64,000 nucleotides of DNA from JABDGM01 sp963738665 (GCA_963738665.1 CAVTXL010000017.1:124001-188000); one strand, 5' to 3'. Shown: positions 17,955 through 27,642, counted from the first letter of the stretch. Notes: generated by a model not told the origin, from the letters alone. A program made the numbers and translations.

Positions 17955-18082
17955 CAATCCCGATGCCCCCTCTCCCTTTGAGAGAGTGTAAACAGCCGGT
18001 CGGGATGCCCTCAACTCGCCGCGGCGAGTCGCCCGTGGTGACCTGCCCTCCCTCGGAGGGAGTGGGTGCCGGAATCGGCTCT
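17955..18082. repeat. CCCTCTCC/GGAGGGAG palindromic element
   Basis: Short inverted segments (CCCCCTCTCCCTTTGAGAGAG near 17963; CCTCCCTCGGAGGG near 18045) flank AACTCGCCGCGGCGAGTCGCCCG. This matches the core seen at 7750-7925. The interval between folD and pgpA holds no gene. Confidence 0.5.
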
Positions 18083-18188
18083 GCTTGGTGTTGGCGGCAA
18101 CGCCGGACTATTTTCTATCCACTTATCGAGCCACCACTCTGCGATCCACGCGCCACCCGCCGAATTCTAACGCTTGTAGTGCCCGATG

Positions 18189-18710
18189 TCAGCGCTGGGC
18201 AAGCGCCAACAGCGACCAACCATTCGCGCGGTCCAGCCACCACAGACCGTACAGCGCCAGGCACGCATAAATGCCTGCCGCCACGTCGTCGGCCATCACG
18301 CCCCACCCTTCCGGCAAGTGTTCCAGTTGCCGCGCGGGCGGCGGCTTCACGGTGTCCATCAAGCGATGAAAGAAGAAACCGCCCGCCGCGATTCGCCAGT
18401 TCGTCATCGGCACCACAAGGAATACGATTGGGACCGTGACAATCTCGTCCCACACGATCGCGCCCGGGTCCTTCCCGCGACCCAACAGCCGCCCGGCGTA
18501 CGTACACAGCGGCACGCCCACGGCCGCGAGCACCACGATCGCCGCCATCTGCCAGCCGACGCCTGGCAAATAGCCTAGCCCCCAAGCCAGCAGCATCCCC
18601 CACGCCGCCCCAAACGTCCCCGGCGCCGGCACATAAAGGCAAATTCCCATTCCGGTCGCCAGCCACACGGCCAATCTTGGCCCCCAACCCGATTCCAAGG
18701 TATTATTCAT
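18189..18710 (-). CDS. pgpA: Phosphatidylglycerophosphatase A
   Basis: A 173-residue membrane protein with the PgpA signatures: the PAPGTFGAAWG loop, DPGAIVWDEIVTVP, FFFHRLMDTVKPPPARQLE and GWGVMADDVAAGIYA. It removes phosphate from phosphatidylglycerol phosphate in phospholipid synthesis. Four hydrophobic segments are visible. It is divergent from the sulfite reductase gene with 50 bases between the start codons. Confidence 0.9.
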   Translation of the reverse strand: MNNTLESGWGPRLAVWLATGMGICLYVPAPGTFGAAWGMLLAWGLGYLPGVGWQMAAIVVLAAVGVPLCTYAGRLLGRGKDPGAIVWDEIVTVPIVFLVVPMTNWRIAAGGFFFHRLMDTVKPPPARQLEHLPEGWGVMADDVAAGIYACLALYGLWWLDRANGWSLLALAQR

Positions 18711-18760
18711 TCTTGGCAGCGCGTGAAAGCTGGGTAATGTTTAGCGGTTTGGTAAAGATC

Positions 18761-20564
18761 ATGCTTCAAGAGACGGATCATCCCGGGAAAATCGACGCCG
18801 CGGAAAAGCTCAGTCCCGTCGAAACGATCAAGGCGACCAGCAATTACCTCCAAGGTCACATCGCCGAGGATCTTGCGGACCCGACCGATCACGTTTCAAA
18901 GCCCAGCACGCAACTGCTCAAGCATCACGGCACCTATCAACAGGACGACCGCGAGCGCCGCGGCGAGGCCCGCGCGCCAGGAAGGGGCCGTCGCCAAAGC
19001 CAAGTTTTATAGCTTCATGGTCCGCACCGCCATCCCCGGCGGCCGCATCACCAGCGAGCAAATACTGGCCGAGCTCGACCTGTGCGACGAAGTCGGCAAT
19101 ACAACGCTTCGAATTACAACACGGCAAGGCCTTCAATTGCACGGGGTCTTGAAAACAGAACTCCAGCATGCAATCCGCCGAATCAACGAAGTGCAGCTCA
19201 CGACGCTCGCCGCCTGCGGCGATGTCAAGCGCAACGTGATGTGCACCCCGTGCCCATACAACGGCGACCCCGTTCATAGCCAGATGTACGCCCTGGCCGG
19301 CGAGCTCGTCCGCCAGTTGAATCCGCGGACTCGCGCTTATCATCAAATCTGGCTCACCGACGGCGAAACGGGCGAGCACGTCGAAGCCGGCGAAGTCGCC
19401 CGGCCGGCCCCCCACCCGGCTGGCCGCGTCACGCCGGGCGATGATCCGGTCGAGCCGATTTATGGTAAGTCCTACCTGCCGCGCAAGTTCAAGCTGGCGA
19501 TCGGCCTGCCGGGCGACAACAGCGTGGACGTCTACGCGAACGACATCGGCCTGTTGGCGATATGCGAGAATTGGAACGTCGTCGGTTACAACATGCTGGT
19601 CGGCGGCAGCTTCGGCGTCACGCCGAGCGCTAAGAAAACGTTTCCCGCAATTGCCTTGCCGCTGGGCTACATCCCAGCCAATCGCGTCGTTGATCTCTGC
19701 ATCGCGATCGTCAAAGTGCAGCGCAATTTCGGCAACCGGGCCGACCGCAAGGTCGCCCGCATGAAATACCTCATCCACGATTGGGGCCTGCCCCGCTTCC
19801 GTGAAAAAGTCGAAGAGTACTTCGGCGACGCGATCGAGCCGCCGCGGCCGGTCGCGGTGCGGGGCTTCAACGACGGCCTGGGTTGGCATGAGCAAGGCGA
19901 CGGCCGCTCGTTTTACGGCCTGAACGTCGAGAACGGCCGCATTAAGGACGAAGGCACTTTTCGCCTCAAAAGCGCTCTCCGCGAAATCTGCACGACGCTC
20001 AAGCCGCCGCTGCGGCTAACGCCCCATCAGAGCATCCTGTTCTGCGACATCGAAGCGGGCGACCGCGGCCGGCTGGAAGACGTCTTCCGCCGCCATGGCG
20101 TGCCACTCTCGGATGACATCTCGAAGGTCCGCCGCTGGTCGATGGCCTGCCCGGCCCTGCCCACCTGTGGCCTGGCCGTCGCCGAAAGCGAACGCGTCAT
20201 GCCGACGCTGATCGACCAGCTCGAAACCGAGCTCGCGAAACTTGGCCTGGAGAACGAAGTCTTCACCACGCGCATGACCGGCTGCCCCAACGGTTGCGCT
20301 CGCCCCTACAACAGCGACATCGGCCTGGTCGGCAAAACGAAAGACAAGTACACGATTTTCCTCGGCGGCCGCCTGCTCGGTGATCGGCTGAACTTCATCT
20401 ATAAAGACCTCGTACCGACGGAAGAAGTGGTGCCCACGCTCGCGCCGGTCTTCCGCTACTTCAAGGAAGCACGGCAAGGCGGCGAAACGTTTGGCGATTT
20501 TTGCCATCGGATAGGCGTCGACGAGCTGACATTGCGCTGCGGGAACGAATCAGCAAGTAGCTGA
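18761..20564 (+). CDS. Sulfite reductase hemoprotein, frameshifted
   Basis: This siroheme/4Fe-4S enzyme reduces sulfite to sulfide in cysteine synthesis. The N-terminus (DHVSKPSTQLLKHHGTYQQ) lies in one frame from the ATG at 18761. At the GC run 18971-18978 the frame shifts and continues with EGAVAKAKFYSFMVRTAIPGG to 20564. The siroheme/cluster ligands are intact: CPALPTC and TGCPNGCARPYNSDIG. One GC added to the CGCGCG run restores a ~600-residue protein. Ferredoxin- and NADPH-linked forms cannot be told apart by sequence alone; the HGTYQQDDR start favours the assimilatory enzymes. Confidence 0.88.
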
Positions 20565-20580
20565 TGACGTCATTAAGATT

Positions 20581-20897
20581 ATGTCGATCCACGCGTCACA
20601 TTATCACGGAATCGGCTTCGACATTGACGAACTCGCCGAATTCTGCCGGCGGCACGCGTTCTTAGGCTGGCATTCGTCGGGTCCGTCTTGCGGGACGACT
20701 TTCGGCCCGATAGTGACGTTGATGTATTGGCATGATTTGTGCCCGGCGTACGGACTGGGCTGAAGTTCTTTGCGATTTAGGACGAATTGCCGAGCATCCT
20801 CGGCTGCCGCGTCGATTTGAACACGCCAAATTGTTCGAGCAAGTACTTGGGCGACCGAGCATTGGGCGAAGCCGGGGTGCAATATGCCGCATCATGA
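20581..20897 (+). pseudogene. Decayed MNT-type nucleotidyltransferase (MntA-like)
   Basis: Reading across frames from the ATG at 20581 gives HYHGIGFDIDELAEFCRRH, then (shifted) LAFVGSVLRDDFRPDSDVDVLA, then (shifted again) FVPGVRTGLKFFAI-stop-DELPSILGCRVDLNTP and GEAGVQYAAS. This matches the minimal nucleotidyltransferase of HEPN/MNT toxin-antitoxin pairs, including the GSxxRDDFxPDSDVDVL active-site block. At least two frameshifts and an in-frame TAG make it a pseudogene. No HEPN partner is visible; a MazEF pair follows on the opposite strand. Confidence 0.7.
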
Positions 20898-20943
20898 CGA
20901 TGCGATTCGCTTGCTCATTAATTGCCGCTAGCAGAACGGCTTG

Positions 20944-21294
20944 TTATTCTAATTCGAGAGAACACTTGAGCGCCGATTCAACCTGCGCAAGCAAATCGGC
21001 CGACAATCTGCCAATCGTGCGAAGAATGTCCGTTTGCCGGATTGTGTACAGGTTACAGCACTTGACGACGGACGGCCCGTGAAGTCCGGACGAACGGCCA
21101 GCTTCCGACGCGGGGTCCACCAGCACCTGCGTCGTCTCAGCCGCATGACTGACATTGCCGGAGATCATGGCCACGATCGTATTCGATAATCGACGGTTAT
21201 CCCGATCGTTTTGAACAACAAGCGCAGGACGATTCTTGCCGCGACGACCGTCAGCGTACGGGAATTCGACGACCAGCACGTCGCCGCGCTTCAT
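20944..21294 (-). CDS. MazF/PemK-type endoribonuclease toxin
   Basis: A 116-residue protein with the MazF/PemK start KRGDVLVVEFPYADGRRGKNRPALVVQND, the TTQVLVDPASEAGRSSGLHGPSVV middle and the RQTDILRTIGRLSADLLAQVE end. It would cleave mRNA at short motifs and act in the cytoplasm. It overlaps its antitoxin gene by 4 bases (ATGA). Confidence 0.85.
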   Translation of the reverse strand: MKRGDVLVVEFPYADGRRGKNRPALVVQNDRDNRRLSNTIVAMISGNVSHAAETTQVLVDPASEAGRSSGLHGPSVVKCCNLYTIRQTDILRTIGRLSADLLAQVESALKCSLELE

Positions 21295-21524
21295 TGATAG
21301 CTCTCGAGAAGTGGATCGCCAGCGTCATCGTCCGACATGACTGCGTCGATCAGGGGGTATCCGGTTTGTGGATCAAAATCGTCCGCAATGTTGCCCGCAA
21401 TGCGCTGAAAATCGGCCGCCGACACGAGATAGTACAGCTCGTTGGTCGTGGGATCGACGATTTCGACGGGCGTCCCTGTCGCCAGGGCCTTCTTCAAATT
21501 GGAGTCAAGATCTGCTCGTGTCAT
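21291..21524 (-). CDS. Antitoxin of the MazF-type toxin
   Basis: A 77-residue acidic protein (MTRADLDSNLKKALATGTPV... ending DDDAGDPLLESYQ) directly upstream of and overlapping mazF. The ATG at 21522-21524 is used rather than upstream in-frame codons because a good promoter overlaps that upstream stretch. It should neutralise the toxin and repress the operon. Its fold is not clearly AbrB-like from sequence. Confidence 0.7.
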   Translation of the reverse strand: MTRADLDSNLKKALATGTPVEIVDPTTNELYYLVSAADFQRIAGNIADDFDPQTGYPLIDAVMSDDDAGDPLLESYQ

Positions 21525-21560
21525 ACTTCCAGTATAGGCGGCAAAATGACTTGCAGGCAA
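21525..21560 (-). promoter_or_regulatory. Promoter of the MazEF-type operon
   Basis: On the minus strand, TTGCCT (21555-21560) and TATACT (21531-21536) are separated by 18 bp, a good housekeeping promoter. The -10 box ends only 6 bases before the ATG, so the transcript would begin at or next to the start codon, that is, leaderless. GGAAG also lies in these 6 bases but is too close to act as a usual ribosome site. Confidence 0.5.
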
Positions 21561-21595
21561 GCATGCAATACAGTTCGCATATCGCCCCGTCGGCA

Positions 21596-23320
21596 CTAGT
21601 CAGGTTGTTTCGGCAATTTCAGCGGCGGAATTGGCAAACGTATGACGAGATCGCTCTGGTCGTCGCCCGGCGGATTCGGCTCGTCAACCCACTCGCCCTT
21701 GACAACGTCGCCGTCAATGCTCGTGCCGCCGTCGTCGCGGCCGTTGAGGTAGGCACTGTATAAGACATAGCCGTGCATATCGGCGTCGCGACGGTAAATA
21801 AATGACTGGCCGGAATAAACGTCGAGCGGGATGGTCTTGATGATAACCGGTGATACTTCGACAAGAGTGGCCGGGTACACGCCGTGCTCGGCGCGATAGA
21901 CAGCGAGAGCAGCCGCCACACGCGTAAGGTCAAGCCAGCACTCAGTGCGGTCCTGTGCGTCATTGCCGGCTTGTAACGCGGGCAGCAGCAACGAGGCGAC
22001 AACATTGCCGAGCATCTCGCTGCGCTGGCTTCGACTAAAGAATGAAAGAATCATTTGGCTGGGCCCAAGGCTGTGGGCCATTCGGTCGAATTCCTGATTG
22101 AGTTTCCCGGTCGCTTGAATTCGTTGTTCGCGCGTTGGCAGTTTCGCCACGGTGACGAGCCGATCGTACCAGCGGTTCATATCAATCAAGATGCCGTTCC
22201 AGTCGATAGATTTCTGAAGCAACACACGTCGCGGCGCTGTTCGCCCGTTGTTTTTGTTCCCAGACAAACTTTGCGGACCATCACTTCTGATATGTAGCAC
22301 TGCGTCCAGTGTTTGCAGTCGCTCGCCGTTATCAAGCGTATCCACCAAATTGCCGACGCGTGCGAGTACCGCCAAGTCGTCGCGGACCCTCTGCGCCTGC
22401 TCTAGCGTTAGCCTTTCATCATCAACCAGGATGGCCGTAGATTGACACGCTAGCTGGTCCAAGGACATGGCAACAAGTTGGTCTACGATCGTTCGCCCTT
22501 GTCCGACGAGCCGGCCAAGTCGGAAGATCGCGAGGATATTTTCCCACGCCGCGTCGAGACGCCCTTCGCCGATTTCGTACATGGCGCGGATCTTAAGGTA
22601 TCTTGCTGCATGGCGTTCTACCAGTAATCCCGGCAACTCAACGTGAATCAGCGCATCGCGCTGGGTGTCCAACAACGTAGGCGACGGAAAGTAACACTTC
22701 GTTCGACGCGATGCGGCGACAATCAAGTCGAGCTGTTCTTGATTGTCGGTAATCCATTGTCCTAGTGGCGGTATTTGCATATCGGTCCACGGATGGGTTA
22801 TCGCTTCATCAATGACAGTGCTGGCGAGCTCTATGAAATTAGCCACTGCCGCGCTATCATCGCCGGGATTCTTCCGATCACCGAATTGAGCTGCCACATC
22901 GCGTTCCCGAAGCCAGGCAACCACGCGCTGCCTTATTGCATCACTCGTCAATGGCAGAATTGCAGCATCATTCGAGCTAACCGCGGGCAAGCCGAACTCT
23001 CTCGCAAGAAACTGTTCATAAAAGGGCCCGGTATCGCCCGGCCGAATTGCTTGCCACAACAGCACCGCTGCATTGTTCTCCGGCGTCACGCCTTCGCGGC
23101 TCCGCTCCAGCACGTACTTTTCGTAATCCGGCAAACCATCCCTGCCCAGCGGCTCGGTGATGTACGTCGTTTGCTTCGAGACAATGATTCGCGGGCTGGG
23201 GCCGAAGAGCTGGAAGAGAAACAACAAGAATAAGAGCAGAAAGATCCCGCCGATCCACCACAGGATGTTCGTCTTCTTCTTGGGCAGAGAGCATGCCGTG
23301 TCTGGGGATGAATCGATCAC
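21596..23320 (-). CDS. Membrane-anchored protein of unknown function
   Basis: A 574-residue protein with one N-terminal membrane segment (about residues 19-40: ILWWIGGIFLLLFLLFLFQLF) and a large extracytoplasmic part rich in helices. A C-terminal region (YRAEHGVYPATLVEVSPVIIKTIPLDVYSGQSFIYRRDAD) resembles the tail found in many planctomycete proteins related to type II secretion pseudopilins. The start is a GTG that overlaps the TGA of the small gene upstream (GTGA), so the two are coupled and probably part of the gyrA transcript. No function is assigned. Confidence 0.75.
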   Translation of the reverse strand: MIDSSPDTACSLPKKKTNILWWIGGIFLLLFLLFLFQLFGPSPRIIVSKQTTYITEPLGRDGLPDYEKYVLERSREGVTPENNAAVLLWQAIRPGDTGPFYEQFLAREFGLPAVSSNDAAILPLTSDAIRQRVVAWLRERDVAAQFGDRKNPGDDSAAVANFIELASTVIDEAITHPWTDMQIPPLGQWITDNQEQLDLIVAASRRTKCYFPSPTLLDTQRDALIHVELPGLLVERHAARYLKIRAMYEIGEGRLDAAWENILAIFRLGRLVGQGRTIVDQLVAMSLDQLACQSTAILVDDERLTLEQAQRVRDDLAVLARVGNLVDTLDNGERLQTLDAVLHIRSDGPQSLSGNKNNGRTAPRRVLLQKSIDWNGILIDMNRWYDRLVTVAKLPTREQRIQATGKLNQEFDRMAHSLGPSQMILSFFSRSQRSEMLGNVVASLLLPALQAGNDAQDRTECWLDLTRVAAALAVYRAEHGVYPATLVEVSPVIIKTIPLDVYSGQSFIYRRDADMHGYVLYSAYLNGRDDGGTSIDGDVVKGEWVDEPNPPGDDQSDLVIRLPIPPLKLPKQPD

Positions 23321-23522
23321 GTGATGCCCCAGGCTATGCAGCGGCGGACGACGATGCGACTTAGCCGCAGTACGTCGTCATCGGTCGCGTCGTGAAACGG
23401 CGTGCGAATTCTTTGGACGTTGTAATTACGGCCCAGCTCGAACAAACGAAACCCCTCGCGAACGCGTTCTTCGGGCGTCATCCTCCGGCGCGTGCGATAT
23501 CTTGCCAGAAGCGTTCGTCCAT
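23317..23522 (-). CDS. Small conserved-looking protein, frameshifted
   Basis: Read from the ATG at 23520-23522 the frame gives MDERFWQDIARA and then stops. The neighbouring frame, entered at the GC run 23487-23494, continues RRMTPEERVREGFRLFELGRN and runs to a TGA at 23317. Together they form a ~70-residue protein of a kind common in planctomycetes (MDxxFWxxIARxxxxTPEERxREG). Its stop overlaps the GTG start of the next gene. It lies 53 bases downstream of gyrA. Function is unknown; the frame break may be a sequence error. Confidence 0.6.
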
Positions 23523-23575
23523 AGTGATCGTTAACAACAGGTCGGCGGCCCGCACGGGCGGCGCGAGCCTCGTCG

Positions 23576-26359
23576 CTAAATTTCCTCGTCGGGGGATTGG
23601 GGCGTTGCGGTCTCGGGCCCGGGCTCGGTCGTTGCCTCAGATTCAGCGCTCTCCTCGTCCCCTTCCTCGCGCGGCACCCGCACAATCGCCGCCAGCGTGT
23701 CGCCTTCGTCCAGCGTGATGATGCGGACACCCTGCGTATTGCGGCCGATCGCGTTGAAATCGCTGACGGCTACTCGCTGAATTTTGCCGCGGGCGGTCAT
23801 CATCATCAGCTCGTCGTCGTCGTTCACGGGCACGATGCTGACGACCGGGCCGTTCCGCTCGGTGGTTTTAATGTCGCGGAGGCCCTTGCCGCCGCGGCGC
23901 TGCGTGCGGTAGCGGAAACCGCTGGAGGCTTCATCCTCGCCTTCTTCCGCTTCCCCGGCTGCCGAAGCTTCCTCGCCAGATTCGTCGTCCCCAATTGCAC
24001 TTGCCTGGCCCTCGCCATCCGGCGCAGTGGCCTCTTCGGCGTTGGGCCCGAATGGCGTCCGCTTGCCGTAGCCGTTTTGGCAGGCGGTGAAAAGCGTGGC
24101 CGCCGGGTCGGCCACCACCATGCCCACCAGGTGATCGCCCGCGCCGAGGCTGACGCCTTTGACGCCGCTCGTGTTGCGGCCCATCGGCCGGGCGTCGGCC
24201 TGGTTAAAGCGGATTGCCATGCCGTGCGCCGTGGCCAGCACGATCTCGTCGCCTGTCTTGGTGACAACGCAGTCGATCAGCTCGTCGTCCTCCTTCAGCT
24301 TGATGGCGATGATGCCGCTCTTTAGCGGTCGGCTGTAGGCCTTCAGCTCGGTCTTTTTCACTAGTCCTTTGCGGGTGGCCATCATCAGGTAGTGATCGGG
24401 CGCGTCGAAATCGCGGACCGCTCGGCAATCGGCGATCGTTTCGCCCTCAGCCAGGTTGAGCAAATTGACCACGGCCCGGCCCTTGCTTTCGCGCGAAAGC
24501 TGCGGCAGGTTGTAGACCTTTTCCCAATAGACTTTGCCCTTCGTGGTGAAGAAGAGCAAGTAGTCGTGCGTGCTGGTGACAAACAGGTGCTCGACCGGAT
24601 CTTCTTCATCGGCCTTCGCCCCTTTGATGCCCTTGCCGCCGCGGCGCTGGGCGCGGTAGACGCTGGCCGGCGTCCGCTTGATGTAGCCGTTGTGCGAGAT
24701 CGAGACGACCATCGTCTCTTCTTCGATCAAATCCTCGACGTCGACGATGCCCAGCTCTTCGTCGCTGATCTTCGTCCGCCGGGCGTCGCCGTACTTGCGG
24801 GCGATTTCCTCACAATCGTCGCGGATCATGGCGTAGATCTTGGCCTCGTCGGCCAGAATGCCCAAGTGTTCCGCAATCTCCTCGAGCAGTCTGGCGTATT
24901 CGCCGGCCAACTTTTCTTGCTCGAGATTGACCAATTGGCCGAGCGTCATTTTAAGGATGGCGTCGGCCTGCACGGGCGTCAGTGAATACTCTTCGGCCAC
25001 TCCGCGTTCGACTTGATATTGCTCAAAGCCGGCATTGCCCAGCGCCCGCCGCAACAGCGCGGCCGGCGTCTTGATCCGCATCAAGGCCTCTTTGGCCTCG
25101 GGCTGCGAATTCGACGCCCGGATGACGCGGATCACTTCGTCGATGTTCGCATGCGCCAGCAGCAGGCCCTCGACCGTGTGCTTCCGCCGCCGCGCCCGGG
25201 CCAGCATAAACTGCGTCCGTCGGCGAATGACGATCACGCGATGCCGCACGAATTCTTGCAGCATCTCCTTGAGCGTCAGAGTTCGCGGCTTACCGTCCAC
25301 GAGCGCCAAGAGAATCATCGAGATCGAATCTTGCAGCGGCGAAAACTTGTAGAGCTGGTTGAGGACGACGTCCGGGTCGGCGTCCTTCTTCAGATCAATG
25401 ACGATCCGCACAGGTTCCTTCAAGTCGCTATGGTCGTTGACCGCCGCAATGCCGGAGACGCGACCTTCGTTCGCCAGCTCGGCAATCTTCTTGATGATCG
25501 GGTCGCGAGTCTGTTGATATGGGATGTCGTGAATGACGATGCGGTAGCGGTCGCCTTTGCGCTCTTCGATTGTGGCGCTGGCGCGAACGACAATCGTGCT
25601 GCGGCCCGTTTCGTAGCCGCGCCAGATGGCCGTCTTGCCGCAGATGATGCCGCCCGTGGGGAAATCCGGCCCCGGAATGTACTCCATCAGCTGCCGTACG
25701 GTGATCTCCGGATTGTCGATCAGCGCTACCAGGCCGCGGCAGATTTCCCCGACGTTGTGCGGCGGAATCGAAGTGGCCATGCCGACTGCGATGCCGCCCG
25801 AGCCATTCACTAACAGATTGGGGAACTTCGACGGCAGCACGGTCGGCTCCATGTGCCGCTCGTCGTAGGTCGGCACGAAGTCGACCGTGTCGAGCTTCAG
25901 GTCGTCGAGCATCATCGACGAAAACGGCGACAGCCGTGCTTCGGTATACCGCATCTGGGCAGGCGGAAGGCCGGCGATCGAGCCGAAGTTGCCCTGCTTG
26001 TCGACCAGCACGCACCGCATGTTCCATTCCTGGGCCATGCGGACGAGCGTCGGATAAATCACCATTTCGCCGTGCGGATGGTAGTTACCGCTGGTATCGC
26101 CCGAGATCTTCGCGCACTTCACGCGGCCGGCGCCAGGCGTGAGGTTCAGATCGTTCATCGCCACCAGGATCCGCCGCTGCGATGGCTTCAGGCCGTCCCG
26201 GACGTCCGGCAGCGCCCGGCTGACAATGACGCTCATCGCGTACGTCAGGTAGCTGTCTTTGAGTTCGTCCTCGATCGGCAGATCGATCAAGCGCGCGGCG
26301 ATCGCCTGCTCGGGCGAGCCGCCGGGGGGCGGGGCGGCGTTGGAATCATCGGTCGACAC
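23576..26359 (-). CDS. gyrA: DNA gyrase subunit A
   Basis: A 927-residue type IIA topoisomerase subunit that breaks and rejoins DNA. The catalytic Tyr is Tyr138 in PAQMRYTEARLS. The quinolone region reads HPHGEMVIYP (residues 94-103), so the positions of E. coli Ser83 and Asp87 are Met99 and Pro103. The C-terminal beta-pinwheel has the DNA-wrapping GyrA box QRRGGKG in its first blade and a second QRRGGKG late in the domain, after an acidic low-complexity insert (about residues 790-835). The tail is acidic (EEGDEESAESEATTEP). ParC is the alternative, but the GyrA boxes favour GyrA. Confidence 0.95.
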   Translation of the reverse strand: MSTDDSNAAPPPGGSPEQAIAARLIDLPIEDELKDSYLTYAMSVIVSRALPDVRDGLKPSQRRILVAMNDLNLTPGAGRVKCAKISGDTSGNYHPHGEMVIYPTLVRMAQEWNMRCVLVDKQGNFGSIAGLPPAQMRYTEARLSPFSSMMLDDLKLDTVDFVPTYDERHMEPTVLPSKFPNLLVNGSGGIAVGMATSIPPHNVGEICRGLVALIDNPEITVRQLMEYIPGPDFPTGGIICGKTAIWRGYETGRSTIVVRASATIEERKGDRYRIVIHDIPYQQTRDPIIKKIAELANEGRVSGIAAVNDHSDLKEPVRIVIDLKKDADPDVVLNQLYKFSPLQDSISMILLALVDGKPRTLTLKEMLQEFVRHRVIVIRRRTQFMLARARRRKHTVEGLLLAHANIDEVIRVIRASNSQPEAKEALMRIKTPAALLRRALGNAGFEQYQVERGVAEEYSLTPVQADAILKMTLGQLVNLEQEKLAGEYARLLEEIAEHLGILADEAKIYAMIRDDCEEIARKYGDARRTKISDEELGIVDVEDLIEEETMVVSISHNGYIKRTPASVYRAQRRGGKGIKGAKADEEDPVEHLFVTSTHDYLLFFTTKGKVYWEKVYNLPQLSRESKGRAVVNLLNLAEGETIADCRAVRDFDAPDHYLMMATRKGLVKKTELKAYSRPLKSGIIAIKLKEDDELIDCVVTKTGDEIVLATAHGMAIRFNQADARPMGRNTSGVKGVSLGAGDHLVGMVVADPAATLFTACQNGYGKRTPFGPNAEEATAPDGEGQASAIGDDESGEEASAAGEAEEGEDEASSGFRYRTQRRGGKGLRDIKTTERNGPVVSIVPVNDDDELMMMTARGKIQRVAVSDFNAIGRNTQGVRIITLDEGDTLAAIVRVPREEGDEESAESEATTEPGPETATPQSPDEEI

Positions 26360-26897
26360 AGGCGAGTCCTTTCAGCGGGCCAATCCACGTCGGCGTAAAT
26401 TTCAGCCGACGGCGAGGCCGCCTCAGCGGCTGGGCAATAAGTACCCTTCGAGCCAAGTTTTTAGCGGTGCAAAAAGCAATATGTAATCTACCATTTTTGC
26501 CCCTCCGTCTCAACCGACGGCCAGTGCTTGGGAGACTGCCAAACGCGTTCAAATTGCGCCGTATACTAATCCGCCTCCGGTTGCGGACGCGATGCCCGCC
26601 GAGGATGAAAAGTGCGACCGCCCATGAGGAATCGGGCTTGCTCCCTCGCGCAAACACCGCTGCGAGCCGCGGCCTACGGCCCGTCCAAAGCAACTCGAAG
26701 TGTCCCCGCCGCCAGCCGCAATGAGCGCTCAGAATATTGCCCGCCCTCGCTCCGCTGGCCGCCGATTGACCTGGAATTCTTCTTCGGCTCACCTACAATA
26801 GGGCGATCGAAAAGCGCACAATTTTTGCACCGGTCCTCAACGCGCCGGACGCGTGATCGACGAGCCCCAGAAGTCACCTTTTGCCAGGAGTATTTCG
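26360..26897. other. Gene-free interval between gyrA and the next gene
   Basis: About 540 bases hold the divergent start regions of gyrA (minus) and the membrane-protein pair (plus). Frames here do not read like protein. A short dyad CCGACGG...CCGTCGG is present near 26400-26520. No RNA gene is recognised. Confidence 0.5.
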
Positions 26898-27579
26898 ATG
26901 GCCAAAGACGCGCCGCAGTATCTGCCGGGGGCCGACGACGATTTGGAAATCGATCTCAAGGACCCGCGCTTGGCTGCGTTTTTGGCCTGGTTACTGCCCG
27001 GCGCCGGCCACTTTTATCAGGGTCGCAATGGCAAGGGGCTGCTGTTCTTCGTCACCATTCTGGGGACGTTCTTATACGGCCTGTACATCGGTCAGGGCCG
27101 CGTCGTCTACGCGTCCGACGTGTCGCCGATCACGGCACACGGCCTCAATACCACGTTCTTCGACCGCTGGCAGTACATCTGCCAACTGGGCGTCGGCCTG
27201 CCGGCACTGCCGGCCTTGGTGCAAACCGCGGATGAACGGCGGCAAAGAGCCGCTGCTGGGTTACGACTTGAGTTTCCTCGGGCGCGACGTATCGCCGCTC
27301 CGCCGCCCTCGCACTCAGGAAGAGCAGCCGGGCGGCTTCCCTGCCCAGGACGATTCAAAAAACACGGTCAATCACCCGAATGAGCTCGCCAAGTGGCAGT
27401 ATCAGTTGGGCGACATGTTTGAGATCGGCACCGTGTTTACCGTCGTCGCCGGTCTGCTCAACATCCTGGCCGTTTACGACGCGTACGGTGGCCCGCTGGT
27501 GATCGTGCCGCGGGACGGCAAACGGAACTCGGAAAATGAAATGACCATGGAGGGCGGCGCCACGAAAGTGGTTGCCTAG
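26898..27579 (+). CDS. DUF6677-like membrane protein, frameshifted
   Basis: The ATG follows CCAGGAG with good spacing. The first part (DPRLAAFLAWLLPGAGHFYQGRNGKGLLFFV) has the TM2-like LLPGAGHFYQGR motif and two or three membrane segments. At CCGCGG (27226-27231) the frame shifts. The second frame continues RMNGGKEPLLGYDLSFLG and ends with a membrane segment (FEIGTVFTVVAGLLNILAVYDAY) at 27579. Adding one CG restores ~227 residues. It is followed by a small membrane protein gene in the same direction, a pairing common in planctomycetes. Function is unknown. Confidence 0.7.
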
Positions 27580-27642
27580 CGGCGGAAACTGCCGTTGCGA
27601 TCTGGCCCCGCCCAACGACACTTCATCCCTCGAGTATCAAAC

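Noticed and set aside
24392..25813. Two plus-strand frames (197 and 266 codons) opposite gyrA
   Set aside because: They mirror the codon structure of gyrA and have no start signals or domains.
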